Source of the DNA: Candidatus Neomarinimicrobiota bacterium
Lineage (GTDB): Bacteria > Fidelibacterota > SORT01
Length of the DNA: 40,720 bases
Assembly: GCA_022573815.1 (NCBI GenBank)
Contig: JACZTG010000018.1
Location: 1-40,720 of the forward strand
Reading direction: 5' to 3'
Shown here: piece by piece, positions 33,380-40,720 of the stretch
How the letters are laid out: each line of letters begins with the position of its first letter
How positions within the stretch are numbered: the stretch's first letter is position 1
Program-made: the position numbers and the translations under genes
Notes under the pieces: model-generated
Told to the model about the DNA's origin: nothing
The model's database searches: none
The model's input: only the letters and a program-made list of their open reading frames with translations

Positions 33380-34549
33380 ATGAAGAAAAATCAATTATTA
33401 AAAACATTCGCAATATGGTTTACAGTCAGTGTACTGCCACTATCCATAGCGCTTTCACAAAATTCGCAATCGCAACTGGCTCAGAAGATAATGCTCGAAA
33501 ATCATTTGCGAACTCGGGCTGAATCTGCATTAAAACATGCTTTAGGCAAGGTAAGATTTTTCGTTAACGTAAATGCTGAAATTAATATTATTCCGGCGCA
33601 ACGCTCCCAACAGATATGGGAACCGGGTAAAGAAGCGAAAGATACGAATATATCCAGGTCGGGCTTGTCGCCCGAAAATCTGCCGGCAGGAGTATTGCCA
33701 AGCGATCTTCTCCTTCCACCGACTCAATCATTTTCTCCGGTATTACCGGGATTCCCGGAGATCCAATCTGCGGAAAGCGAAACTCCTGAAGTTGAATCTC
33801 CGGCAAGGCCGCTTGAAACAATTCCCGAGGAACCGTCTAACACAATTGCGGACATGCCTAAAGACGAGGCGGGTTCTACTCTTGTAAGCTATTCTATCGA
33901 AAGAACTGTAATGGCGATTCCTGAAATTGTTAAGCTTGATGTTACTGTGATGTTTGAAGACGGTGTAGATAAAAAAGTTTTGGATGCCGTCAGACCGATA
34001 GTTGAAGTCGCAACCGGATTGGACTATCAAAGAGGGGATAAATTGAATATTGTCACCACCTCTTTCCTTCAGGGAGAAGCTATCGCCCAGTTGACAGCTG
34101 AGGGTGCATTATCAGATACCGATTTCGCGACTATTGAAGAAAGCCTCGCAGCAAGAATGCTGGAGTTGGAGGCAAAACAGAATGATGCCGAAAATCGTAT
34201 TCTTTACTATCTTGGAGGCGGCTTACTTTTCTTGCTTCTTCTGGCATTTTTAATTATTCGTTACATACGGCGCAATAATACTGAATTAGCGGATACTGGA
34301 TACAATTTCGAAAATGTCGTCTCGGGAACTCCGGCAGAAATTAGTTCTGCGCAGGCGGATGCTAAATTAGCCAGAGAATCCGATTCTAATCGAATGCGCG
34401 CGACAGCATTGGAAAGAGAGATGCATAAAGCAGAGCTGAAAAACACACGACAAGCTATTATTACACTTAGTATAGGAAAGCCTGATACGGCTACAAAAAT
34501 ATTGAATGATTGGATAAGCTCAACCAGTGAGAGCACAGAGGAGATATAA
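33380..34549 (+). CDS. FliF-like MS-ring protein lacking the N-terminal half
   Basis: 389 aa. Signal peptide (about 1-27), then SALKHALGKVRFFVNVNAEI (49-68), which parallels the FliF segment before its ring-forming region. A long Pro/Glu/Ser linker (90-165) follows. Residues 168-229 (VSYSIERTVMAIPEIVKLDV, then GLDYQRGDKLNIVTTSF) match the FliF C-terminal periplasmic domain. A membrane helix (276-295) and a cytoplasmic tail (296-389) follow, whose end, IGKPDTATKILNDWISS, resembles the FliG-binding tail of FliF. FliF is normally about 550 aa with an N-terminal membrane helix and more ring domains; these are missing. The stop codon overlaps the start of the FliG-like gene by one base. Confidence 0.85.
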   Translation: MKKNQLLKTFAIWFTVSVLPLSIALSQNSQSQLAQKIMLENHLRTRAESALKHALGKVRFFVNVNAEINIIPAQRSQQIWEPGKEAKDTNISRSGLSPENLPAGVLPSDLLLPPTQSFSPVLPGFPEIQSAESETPEVESPARPLETIPEEPSNTIADMPKDEAGSTLVSYSIERTVMAIPEIVKLDVTVMFEDGVDKKVLDAVRPIVEVATGLDYQRGDKLNIVTTSFLQGEAIAQLTAEGALSDTDFATIEESLAARMLELEAKQNDAENRILYYLGGGLLFLLLLAFLIIRYIRRNNTELADTGYNFENVVSGTPAEISSAQADAKLARESDSNRMRATALEREMHKAELKNTRQAIITLSIGKPDTATKILNDWISSTSESTEEI

Positions 34550-35481
34550 TGGCTGAAGAGACTATACTTTCCGGTCTTGAAAAAGCAGCAATACTGTTCA
34601 GGGTTCTGGGACCGAATTTAGCCCGACCGTTATTTAAATCATTAAGCGAGACCAATATAATGAAAATTCGCTCAAAAATGAACGAGCTCTCTGATGTTAC
34701 CTTTGATATGAAAAAGCAAGTTATGGAAGAGTTTTACTTTAATTTCATGTCTGAAAAGATGGTTAGTGGAAAGGAGAGTCTATCAAACCCATTTGCGTTC
34801 CTGAATGATCTTGTAGATGAGCAGGTCCTACTGTTGCTTAAAGAGGAAACATCTCGAATTTCAGCGATCGCGCTTGCTCAGCTGCCAACCGAAAGAGTGG
34901 CAAGAATTGTAACACGTTTTGAGCCGGAATTGCAGAGTAAAGTAATGATTGAAATGGGTCATTTAGTGGATATTCCATTAGAGGGTGTTGAAAACATCGC
35001 AAGCGACCTCGCCGAAAAAGCTCTCGGGTTGCCGAAATTTCACAACCTTTCCACAGGTGGCAGCGAATCACTTTCTGATCTTCTTGATCATCTTGATGTT
35101 TCAAATGAGAAACAGATTCTTGATATGCTTTCTAAAGAAGACCCGCAGCTCGCAAAGGAAGTCAGAAAATCTCATTTTACATTTGAAGATTTAATGCTTA
35201 TCCCCGACAATCTAATGCGCGAACTGTTGCGAAGTATAGAAACAACGGATATAGCGATGGCTCTCAAGGGACAGACACAAGAATTTAGGGACAAACTATA
35301 TAACAACCTTCCGGAACGCGCTCAGATTATCCTTGAGGATGAAATCAGGCTGGTTGAGGGACCCCAGCCACGCAGGAAAGTTCAAAATGCGCAGAAGTCT
35401 ATTGTGGACCAGGTTAAAGAATTACAAAAAGAAGGTAAGATCAACATGGCAGATATTTTAGAATCCGACATGATTGAATAA
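34549..35481 (+). CDS. fliG: FliG-like rotor protein
   Basis: 310 aa, cytoplasmic. Three parts can be traced: N-domain (GLEKAAILFRVLG, residues 9-21), middle domain (ISAIALAQLPTERVARIV onwards) and C-domain. In the last, HFTFEDLMLIPDNLMRELLR, then DIAMALKG and LPERAQIILEDEI keep the charged helix that interacts with MotA in FliG. The middle-domain EHPQ motif, which binds FliM, is replaced by EETSR. It ends NMADILESDMIE. It is the last gene of the operon, adjoining a FliF-like gene, followed by a strong terminator. Confidence 0.88.
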   Translation: MAEETILSGLEKAAILFRVLGPNLARPLFKSLSETNIMKIRSKMNELSDVTFDMKKQVMEEFYFNFMSEKMVSGKESLSNPFAFLNDLVDEQVLLLLKEETSRISAIALAQLPTERVARIVTRFEPELQSKVMIEMGHLVDIPLEGVENIASDLAEKALGLPKFHNLSTGGSESLSDLLDHLDVSNEKQILDMLSKEDPQLAKEVRKSHFTFEDLMLIPDNLMRELLRSIETTDIAMALKGQTQEFRDKLYNNLPERAQIILEDEIRLVEGPQPRRKVQNAQKSIVDQVKELQKEGKINMADILESDMIE

Positions 35482-35522
35482 TAAGTTTTAAGATTTTCTC
35501 TAAGGATGGGATCCTCAAAGGA

Positions 35523-35557
35523 AAAGCCCTCCCGCGTGTACTTGGCGGGGGGGCTTT
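35523..35557. terminator. bidirectional terminator
   Basis: 13-bp stem AAAGCCCTCCCGC / GCGGGGGGGCTTT (one G-T pair) with a 9-base loop. It lies between the convergent fliG and esterase genes. A run of T's follows on the minus strand (TTTTCC) and three on the plus strand. Confidence 0.85.
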
Positions 35558-35579
35558 GGGTATTAATTAGGGCTATATT

Positions 35580-36893
35580 CTAATTACCGATAGCGCTGTT
35601 AAACGCTGCAAATGCCTCATCAATGCGCGTATAAACTCCGTCAGAATGAGCGCCGGTATAAGTAGCAGACACAAAAGTTATGCCCAATGAAGTTAACAGC
35701 TCGACGAATTTATTATGTTGAGCGATTATACCGAATCCGACAATGTCATCGGTCGGATCAAAGTCGTCATTTATACCAGTATCGAAGTAGATATTCAGAG
35801 CACTGAAGTCGGCAACCTGCTGGGCGCCAAATGCAGGATATAATAGAGAACCGCCCTGTGCCAACATCGTATAGACATCCTGTAGCTGCCATAAACCAAA
35901 TATATCTGGCTTGAGAGTTGCCACACCGTCGGCATCAAACACGACTGGAAGATCAGCCCCGAGCCAGATATCATCTGTCGGATCAGATGGGGTACCCAAA
36001 TCGCTGAGAAGGGATATGGGATACTGAAAATTATCCGTTGGGTCGGGATCAAGACTGGCGGCCAACAATAAATTGTCGAAGGTAAGAAAACTTCCGTAGT
36101 GCGGAGAGAACGATGATGCCATCCCAAACAGTGTCAGCGTTATCGGATTCGCCGCCCTGTCAGCTGCCGCAGCGGCTAAATCAAGCACAGGCGAATTGGG
36201 CGCACTCGCCATTTTTTCAGCGGCTATCCTTTCAAGCAACCTGCTGTCGGGAGCTTCAAAAAGCTGAGCCAATGCGAGCGGGCCCGAATGAGACGCTACA
36301 GATACGAACATCTCTGGATGTAATAGAGCCAATTTCATTGCTCCGTAACCGCCCATGGAATTCCCCATTATACCGCGTTTTGTCACATCGATATTATAGG
36401 TCGCCTCAGCAGTCGGCATTAAAACTGCCGTTATCAATGCTTCGTACGCGCCAAAACCAAATGCGGGATTAAATGCCGGATTTCTTGTAAGATCGTGATC
36501 GAATGAATTGGTATAGAATCCACCACCAAGAGGATTTGAGGCGCTTGGCATTACTACTATAGTGGGTTCGAGAACTCCCTCATCAATCATTCTGTCAAGA
36601 ATCTGCGCTAAATCAAAACCGGTAGGCCATGATTCGTTATCGCCACCAACACCGTGCAGCTGATAGACTACCGGATAACCTGCCGCTCTTGTGGCATCAT
36701 AATTCGGAGGCAAATATACCTTTGCCACCCTGTCTTCCCCGATAACAGCCGTACTTGCAATATCAAGATTTACAATTGTTCCGGCATTCGGTAAGGTCGT
36801 TTCAAAGGGCGTAGTGGGTTCATCTTCGCCACATCCGGTAATTGTTATCCCTATAATGAACAGCAAACTAAATTGAATATGTTTCATTTTCAA
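35580..36893 (-). CDS. lipoprotein esterase (esterase D/feruloyl-type alpha/beta hydrolase)
   Basis: 437 aa. Lipobox ITGC, Cys21. An alpha/beta-hydrolase fold is seen from VVYQLHGVGG, the nucleophile GNSMGGYGAM (Ser about 179), and C-terminal candidates for acid (around FDTGINDD) and His in GAHSDGVY. This matches the putative esterase family (feruloyl esterase, S-formylglutathione hydrolase, antigen 85). An Asp/Pro-rich loop insertion is present around residue 290. It acts outside the cytoplasm. It follows the FadL-type porin by 13 bases. Confidence 0.87.
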   Translation of the reverse strand: MKMKHIQFSLLFIIGITITGCGEDEPTTPFETTLPNAGTIVNLDIASTAVIGEDRVAKVYLPPNYDATRAAGYPVVYQLHGVGGDNESWPTGFDLAQILDRMIDEGVLEPTIVVMPSASNPLGGGFYTNSFDHDLTRNPAFNPAFGFGAYEALITAVLMPTAEATYNIDVTKRGIMGNSMGGYGAMKLALLHPEMFVSVASHSGPLALAQLFEAPDSRLLERIAAEKMASAPNSPVLDLAAAAADRAANPITLTLFGMASSFSPHYGSFLTFDNLLLAASLDPDPTDNFQYPISLLSDLGTPSDPTDDIWLGADLPVVFDADGVATLKPDIFGLWQLQDVYTMLAQGGSLLYPAFGAQQVADFSALNIYFDTGINDDFDPTDDIVGFGIIAQHNKFVELLTSLGITFVSATYTGAHSDGVYTRIDEAFAAFNSAIGN

Positions 36894-36906
36894 CTCCTAT
36901 ACATAG

Positions 36907-38436
36907 TTAAAACGAATATGCAAGACCGGCAACAAGTGCCGATTCCTCTAAACTCCAGTTTCCCGGCAAATTCGTTTGATCGGTCGGGTCTCCGTTAAAA
37001 AGCGATACTTTATTAATTGTTCTATCATCAACAAACATGGTTTGAGCCGCAAGGTCAATTGTTATTTTACCCATATTAAGACCAAGTCCTACAAAAACGG
37101 AGTTCTTTGTGCCTATATCCGGAATAAAAGCGCCGAGTGTCTCGTCTGGTATGGGGGAACCATCGGAAGTAAACCCGAGGCGCAAGAACGTCAGCCTGTC
37201 ATCGCTGTCCATAATTAAATATTCCAAACCGATTGAATATTTATTTACATCGTCCCAATGTTCCACAAGAGTAGTTACATCATTAACTCCGTCACCATCA
37301 AAATCTTTGTTAATGTTAATTGGAATCTCATCCCATGCAGACCATTGTGTGAACATAAAATCCGCCGCTATCAATAATTTTTCGTTAACTTGATATCCTA
37401 TTCCAACGCCGATTTCCAGGGGCAGCGGGACTGTTGTGGTTGCAGCATTTGAGGTGTTTACCAATGTTGCTCCCGAATACACGCCTGCTGCAGCCGTATA
37501 TAGGGCTTTTGTAGCATCATCAAGACTTGGATCGGCAAGTAACCCGCTGATAAATTCAAATTTATCTTTGTTAAAGGGGAAATATGTGGTTGCGGTAACC
37601 TCTCCGTCAACGTCAATATCAGTAAAATACTGAACATCAACGCCTATTGACAGCTGTTCCGATGCCTCAAGCATTACGCCAAAATTTAAACCGAATCCTG
37701 TGCCTGTTCCATCCAAAATCGTATCAGTTATCAGATATGGATATTGATAGGTGCCAAAGGGTGTTCCCAGCGTTGGATTATTACTGAATGAGGGCTGGCG
37801 GAAGCTTAACTTATTTGCGATGGTATATATAAATCCAACCCCTACCGATAGTTGCTCTGAAAATTCATATGCGACAGTAGGTTGAATTGCCAGAATGGCA
37901 ATATCACTCTCCGTATCAAATTTAGGATATTGAGATGAAAAGGAATTACCGTAATTATTGACTTGTTCCAGATTGAAGAGGTCCCAATTTGTTCCTAAGC
38001 CGAACGGGATCGAAAATGATAATCCATAGGCAATGTTTGAACCTTCAGAATGGTAGCCGAATGCAAATGACGGTATCAAGTGAGTTTTTTTCGTTAATGA
38101 TGTTTCACCGATAGTATAGCCATTGTTCAGACCATACAACCCCCCGTCAGCCGGATTTGGGTTAAATACGTCCGGTGTAAGATTCTTCGGTGTAATGGTC
38201 GCTAACGGCCTGACTCCAACCGCCCCAAACCCCAATTGAAATCCATTTAATCTGGTCATACCGGCAGGGTTCCAATATGCGGCGCTGAAATCATTTGCAA
38301 CTCCCCTAAACGCGCCTCCAAGTGAAAATGCTCTTGCTCCCACAAGTTTCAAACCCAATCCGCTCGCACTCAACTTTGTAGCCGGTACAATTAGAAGAAG
38401 GATTATTATACTAAATCTAATTTTTTGTTTTATCAT
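36907..38436 (-). CDS. FadL/OmpP1/TodX-type outer-membrane transporter
   Basis: 509 aa. A signal peptide (about 1-24, ending SASG) leads to the FadL N-terminal signature: GARAFSLGGAFRGVANDFSA, then AYWNPAGM. Alternating strands to a C-terminal aromatic residue (GLAYSF) form a 14-strand barrel in the family. FadL proteins import hydrophobic compounds such as fatty acids. GAGGATAATA precedes the ATG. With the esterase next door, import and release of lipids or esters is a sensible joint role. Confidence 0.9.
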   Translation of the reverse strand: MIKQKIRFSIIILLLIVPATKLSASGLGLKLVGARAFSLGGAFRGVANDFSAAYWNPAGMTRLNGFQLGFGAVGVRPLATITPKNLTPDVFNPNPADGGLYGLNNGYTIGETSLTKKTHLIPSFAFGYHSEGSNIAYGLSFSIPFGLGTNWDLFNLEQVNNYGNSFSSQYPKFDTESDIAILAIQPTVAYEFSEQLSVGVGFIYTIANKLSFRQPSFSNNPTLGTPFGTYQYPYLITDTILDGTGTGFGLNFGVMLEASEQLSIGVDVQYFTDIDVDGEVTATTYFPFNKDKFEFISGLLADPSLDDATKALYTAAAGVYSGATLVNTSNAATTTVPLPLEIGVGIGYQVNEKLLIAADFMFTQWSAWDEIPININKDFDGDGVNDVTTLVEHWDDVNKYSIGLEYLIMDSDDRLTFLRLGFTSDGSPIPDETLGAFIPDIGTKNSVFVGLGLNMGKITIDLAAQTMFVDDRTINKVSLFNGDPTDQTNLPGNWSLEESALVAGLAYSF

Positions 38437-38764
38437 TATTATCCTCTTTTATAATAGTTAGGTCTGTTTAGTTAAGCATCATGCCCCTCTGCCCATAAAT
38501 AGTAAATTATCTACAAGATAAATTTATGACTTCTCATGATTTCTCCCGGTTTAAGATAGTAATTATTACATAAAAACTTGAATGAAAATATGCCCTAAGC
38601 TGTTAATAAGTCAACCCTTTTGTCTATTTATATAAAAGGATATGCCGGCTCATGTTCCTTGAATTAAGGGGGTTCTATTAAGTATCTTAAGTCACTTTAT
38701 ACCAATAAAATATGTTTAGAAGCTAATGTCCGACAATTGCAAACAAATTTAGGGAGGCGTTTCG
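38437..38764. other. intergenic region, no gene seen
   Basis: 328 AT-rich bases between the FadL-type gene (minus) and the 87-codon ORF (plus). They must hold divergent promoters. I see no ORF, tRNA, or riboswitch fold (in particular, no convincing molybdenum-cofactor riboswitch). Confidence 0.4.
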
Positions 38765-39028
38765 ATTACCAATTTCGACGTTCCGGATAATTTATTTAAT
38801 CTTCCTGCCGAAATCAAACTTGTAGGTAGATTTATATTTATTGGCTTAAAACAGTGCTATTATAAGGCTTATATAGGTATTTCAATCGCCCCAACTGTTT
38901 CCGACCCGCCGGTCGGAATAAAAAAGAGTTGTTTCGTTCCCACTGAATTCATTAATGACGGAATATTATTAAGTATTACTGTTTCTTACCATGAATCGGC
39001 TATAGCGGGGAGGGCGCTTTACGATTGA
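38765..39028 (+). CDS. 87-codon ORF with possible ATT start, coupled to the transporter gene
   Basis: An open frame of 87 codons contains no ATG, GTG or TTG. AGGGAGG (38751-38757) lies 7 bases ahead of an ATT (38765), which would be the start. The protein (for example FDVPDNLFNLPAEIKLVG, then KAYIGISIAPTVSDPPVGIK) has natural composition and mixed strands, but I do not recognise the family. Its TGA overlaps the TTG of the transporter gene as TTGA, so translation would be coupled. AUU starts are known (infC), but rare. The alternative is a damaged start codon. Confidence 0.5.
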   Translation: MTNFDVPDNLFNLPAEIKLVGRFIFIGLKQCYYKAYIGISIAPTVSDPPVGIKKSCFVPTEFINDGILLSITVSYHESAIAGRALYD

Positions 39029-40170
39029 TACGCACCCTTTTCCAAAAAATATCTAATAATCTTTCCTATGCAAAATTTAATCGGAGGGAGCTTTCCGGTT
39101 CACTTGGCGACCTCGGCACATTCTTACCGATAATTCTCGGATTAGCTTATGTTACAGGGCTTTCTTTTTCAGCAATGCTTTTCTGGTCCGGGGCGGCAAA
39201 CATTTTAACGGGCTTGGTATTTGCCATACCTATGCCCGTTCAGCCAATGAAAGCGATCGCCGCAGTGGCATTATCCGGCGGAATGAGTGCCGATGAGGTT
39301 TATGCTTCCGGTATCATTATGGCAGTTTTGTTGATACTTATATGGAGCCTAAAATTGCCCAACGTGCTGGAAAAATTCGTGCCGAAAGCTGTTGTAAGGG
39401 GAATTCAGCTCAGTATCGGTCTTAGGCTTTTGATAAAGGGCATTGATATGATTTATTTAAAACCGCTAATCGGCTATGATAGTATCGTTGTAGGAGTCCT
39501 TGGGCTTTTATTCGTATTGGCGCTTTATAAAAACAATAGAATACCAACCGCCTTAATTATATTTATTTGCGGGTTATCAATAGCTATTTTAAGTGATTTC
39601 GAACTACTAAAATCTTTAAAAGCCGGATTATTCATCCCGGGTCTTATTAATATCAATTTCTCTGCCTTCTCCGGTGGTTTGTTCTCTGGTGCGATCCCGC
39701 AACTCCCTCTAACAATGCTGAATTCAGTTATAGCCGTTTCGGCATTATCGTATGATTTATTCCCGAAACGGGGTGCCGATACCGGTAATATAACTCTCAG
39801 CGTAGGTCTATTGAATTTCGCTTCTTTCTTTGGGGGGATGCCAATGTGTCACGGCTCCGGGGGATTAGCCGCTCAAAGTCGGTTTGGTGCCGAAACAAAT
39901 GGCAGCATAATCTTTCTTGGCACAGCAAAGATCTTAATCGCTGTCGTATTAGGGGCTTCAATTGTTCCTCTAATTTCTGCGTTTCCTGAGAGCCTTCTCG
40001 GTGTTTTGCTGATAGTTGCAGGCATAGAACTTGGCTCCGCCGTAAAAGATCAGAGGGGGTTGCGGAATTTATTAACTATTTTTATTTTGGTTGCAGTATC
40101 ATTTGTGTTCGGCAGCCTGACTGCTGGGTTTTTATTATCTTTAGCTGCATCAAAATCAGTGCTTCGATGA
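39025..40170 (+). CDS. MOT1-type molybdate/sulfate transporter
   Basis: 381 aa with about ten membrane segments. The MOT1/SulP-like signature is strong: RRELSGSLGDLGTFLPIILG (20-39) and IPMPVQPMKAIAAVALSGG (68-86), with a second repeat containing GAIPQLPLTMLNSVIA and GGMPMCHGSGG. Plant and bacterial MOT1 proteins carry molybdate; the motifs do not distinguish this with certainty from sulfate. The start is a TTG overlapping the stop codon of the upstream ORF. No ATPase or binding protein is nearby, in line with a single-component carrier. Confidence 0.88.
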   Translation: MIRTLFQKISNNLSYAKFNRRELSGSLGDLGTFLPIILGLAYVTGLSFSAMLFWSGAANILTGLVFAIPMPVQPMKAIAAVALSGGMSADEVYASGIIMAVLLILIWSLKLPNVLEKFVPKAVVRGIQLSIGLRLLIKGIDMIYLKPLIGYDSIVVGVLGLLFVLALYKNNRIPTALIIFICGLSIAILSDFELLKSLKAGLFIPGLININFSAFSGGLFSGAIPQLPLTMLNSVIAVSALSYDLFPKRGADTGNITLSVGLLNFASFFGGMPMCHGSGGLAAQSRFGAETNGSIIFLGTAKILIAVVLGASIVPLISAFPESLLGVLLIVAGIELGSAVKDQRGLRNLLTIFILVAVSFVFGSLTAGFLLSLAASKSVLR

Positions 40171-40284
40171 CAGCGAAACTTAATTCTATCATCTGGTGTT
40201 TAAAGTTGATAAATATTCGCTAATCAGATATATTAAACACTAATTGCTTTTATTATCAAAACTCTAACTCAAAAAGGATATAGT

Positions 40285-40720
40285 ATGAAAAATTTAATCT
40301 TTCTTCTCGTCTCTTCGCTTTTACTTCTTTCCTGCACGGGCGGTAAAACCTCTGATATCAATATGAATACTTCTTCCGAGGCACAAGCATTTATAGACTC
40401 TTACACGGCAACTTTCCTTGAGCTTCAATATTCTTATGCAAAGGCTTCATGGGCATCAAACACGATGATAGTTGAGGGAGACACTATGAATTCCTTCAAT
40501 CGGAATAAGGCGAATGAGGCGGTTTCTGCTTTCTCCGGAAGCATTGAGAACATTGAAAGGGCGAGATATTTTTTAGACCGGAAGGGCAGTTTGAGTCCCA
40601 TCCAAACTAAGCAACTCGAAACTATTTTATATTACGCTGCAGATTCACCTCAAACCGTACCTGATATTGTTAAAAGAAGAATCGCAGCGGAAACAGCACA
40701 GGTCGAGACTTTATATGGAT
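40285..40720 (+). CDS. M2 (angiotensin-converting-enzyme-like) peptidase lipoprotein, 5' part
   Basis: At least 145 codons, cut by the right window edge. A signal peptide ends in LLSC, lipidated Cys17. The following sequence, EAQAFIDSYTATFLELQYSY, then AKASWASNTMIVEGDT, matches the N-terminal helices of M2 peptidyl-dipeptidases. Further agreement is seen in QLETILYYAADSPQTVP and in AETAQVETLYG. The HEMGH zinc motif would lie beyond the window. AAAGGATATAGT precedes the ATG. The product would be a membrane-anchored peptidyl-dipeptidase, consistent with the other lipoprotein hydrolases. Confidence 0.82.
   Translation, partial: MKNLIFLLVSSLLLLSCTGGKTSDINMNTSSEAQAFIDSYTATFLELQYSYAKASWASNTMIVEGDTMNSFNRNKANEAVSAFSGSIENIERARYFLDRKGSLSPIQTKQLETILYYAADSPQTVPDIVKRRIAAETAQVETLYG

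Noticed and set aside
40196-40240. GTGTTTAA / TTAAACAC inverted repeat after the transporter gene
   Set aside because: Eight AT-rich pairs with a 29-base loop are expected by chance in this composition.
1-40720. CRISPR arrays, tRNA or rRNA genes, complete insertion sequences
   Set aside because: No regularly spaced direct repeats, cloverleaf-type sequence, rRNA motif or intact transposase was found by reading both strands.

Overview
The window is a gene-dense stretch (about 42% GC by eye) from a diderm, Gram-negative heterotroph. Outer-membrane proteins (FadL-type, Wzi-type, a barrel/TPR protein), many lipoproteins with clear lipoboxes and a GmhB phosphatase all imply an outer membrane. The gene mix (secreted S9, DUF885, M16-like and M2 peptidase-family lipoproteins, a DivIVA/YggT/YggS cell-envelope cluster, queuosine genes, BioY) suggests the FCB group, possibly Marinimicrobia. 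That placement is an inference from gene content, not a phylogeny.

Layout. Positions 1-1410 (+) are an AT-rich defence remnant: a frameshifted partial ORF, a probable type II restriction endonuclease and a Vsr nicking endonuclease. Positions 1543-3306 (-) hold queE-queC-queF for 7-deazaguanine synthesis. Positions 3339-8416 (-) look like one operon, cysS-yggS-yggT-divIVA-PNP-like-ssb-bioY, closed by a strong terminator. Positions 8417-8841 are a 425-bp AT-rich spacer with two copies of a palindrome. Positions 8842-14068 (-) encode three exported or anchored hydrolases: oligopeptidase B-like, amidase and DUF885. Positions 14188-22999 (-) carry envelope genes: a beta-rich exported protein with no visible start codon, a 51-aa membrane protein, ddl, a Wzi-like barrel, gmhB, two alkaline-phosphatase-superfamily hydrolases, a PHP phosphoesterase and cysC.

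After a divergent promoter region at 23000-23283, the plus strand has a Met-rich membrane protein, tag, a frameshifted small gene, a pterin dehydratase, a VOC dioxygenase-like protein and a cyclic-nucleotide-binding protein. Then come a beta-lactamase-like gene relic and an M16-like lipoprotein on the minus strand.

The most striking region is 27637-35557 (+), a single eight-gene operon with its own promoter and terminator. It encodes a coiled-coil lipoprotein, two CpoB-like TPR lipoproteins, an outer-membrane barrel/TPR protein, MotA, MotB, a shortened FliF-like ring protein and a FliG-like rotor protein. No hook, rod, filament, export or FliM/FliN gene lies in the window. This is a stator plus rotor core coupled to periplasmic and outer-membrane parts. 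I read it as a candidate non-flagellar envelope-spanning motor, conceptually like myxobacterial Agl/Glt gliding but with a FliF/FliG rotor.

The right end has an esterase lipoprotein and a FadL-type porin (-), an 87-codon ORF lacking any ATG/GTG/TTG but preceded by a strong Shine-Dalgarno, a MOT1-type molybdate/sulfate transporter translationally coupled to it, and the start of an M2 (ACE-like) peptidase lipoprotein that runs off the window.
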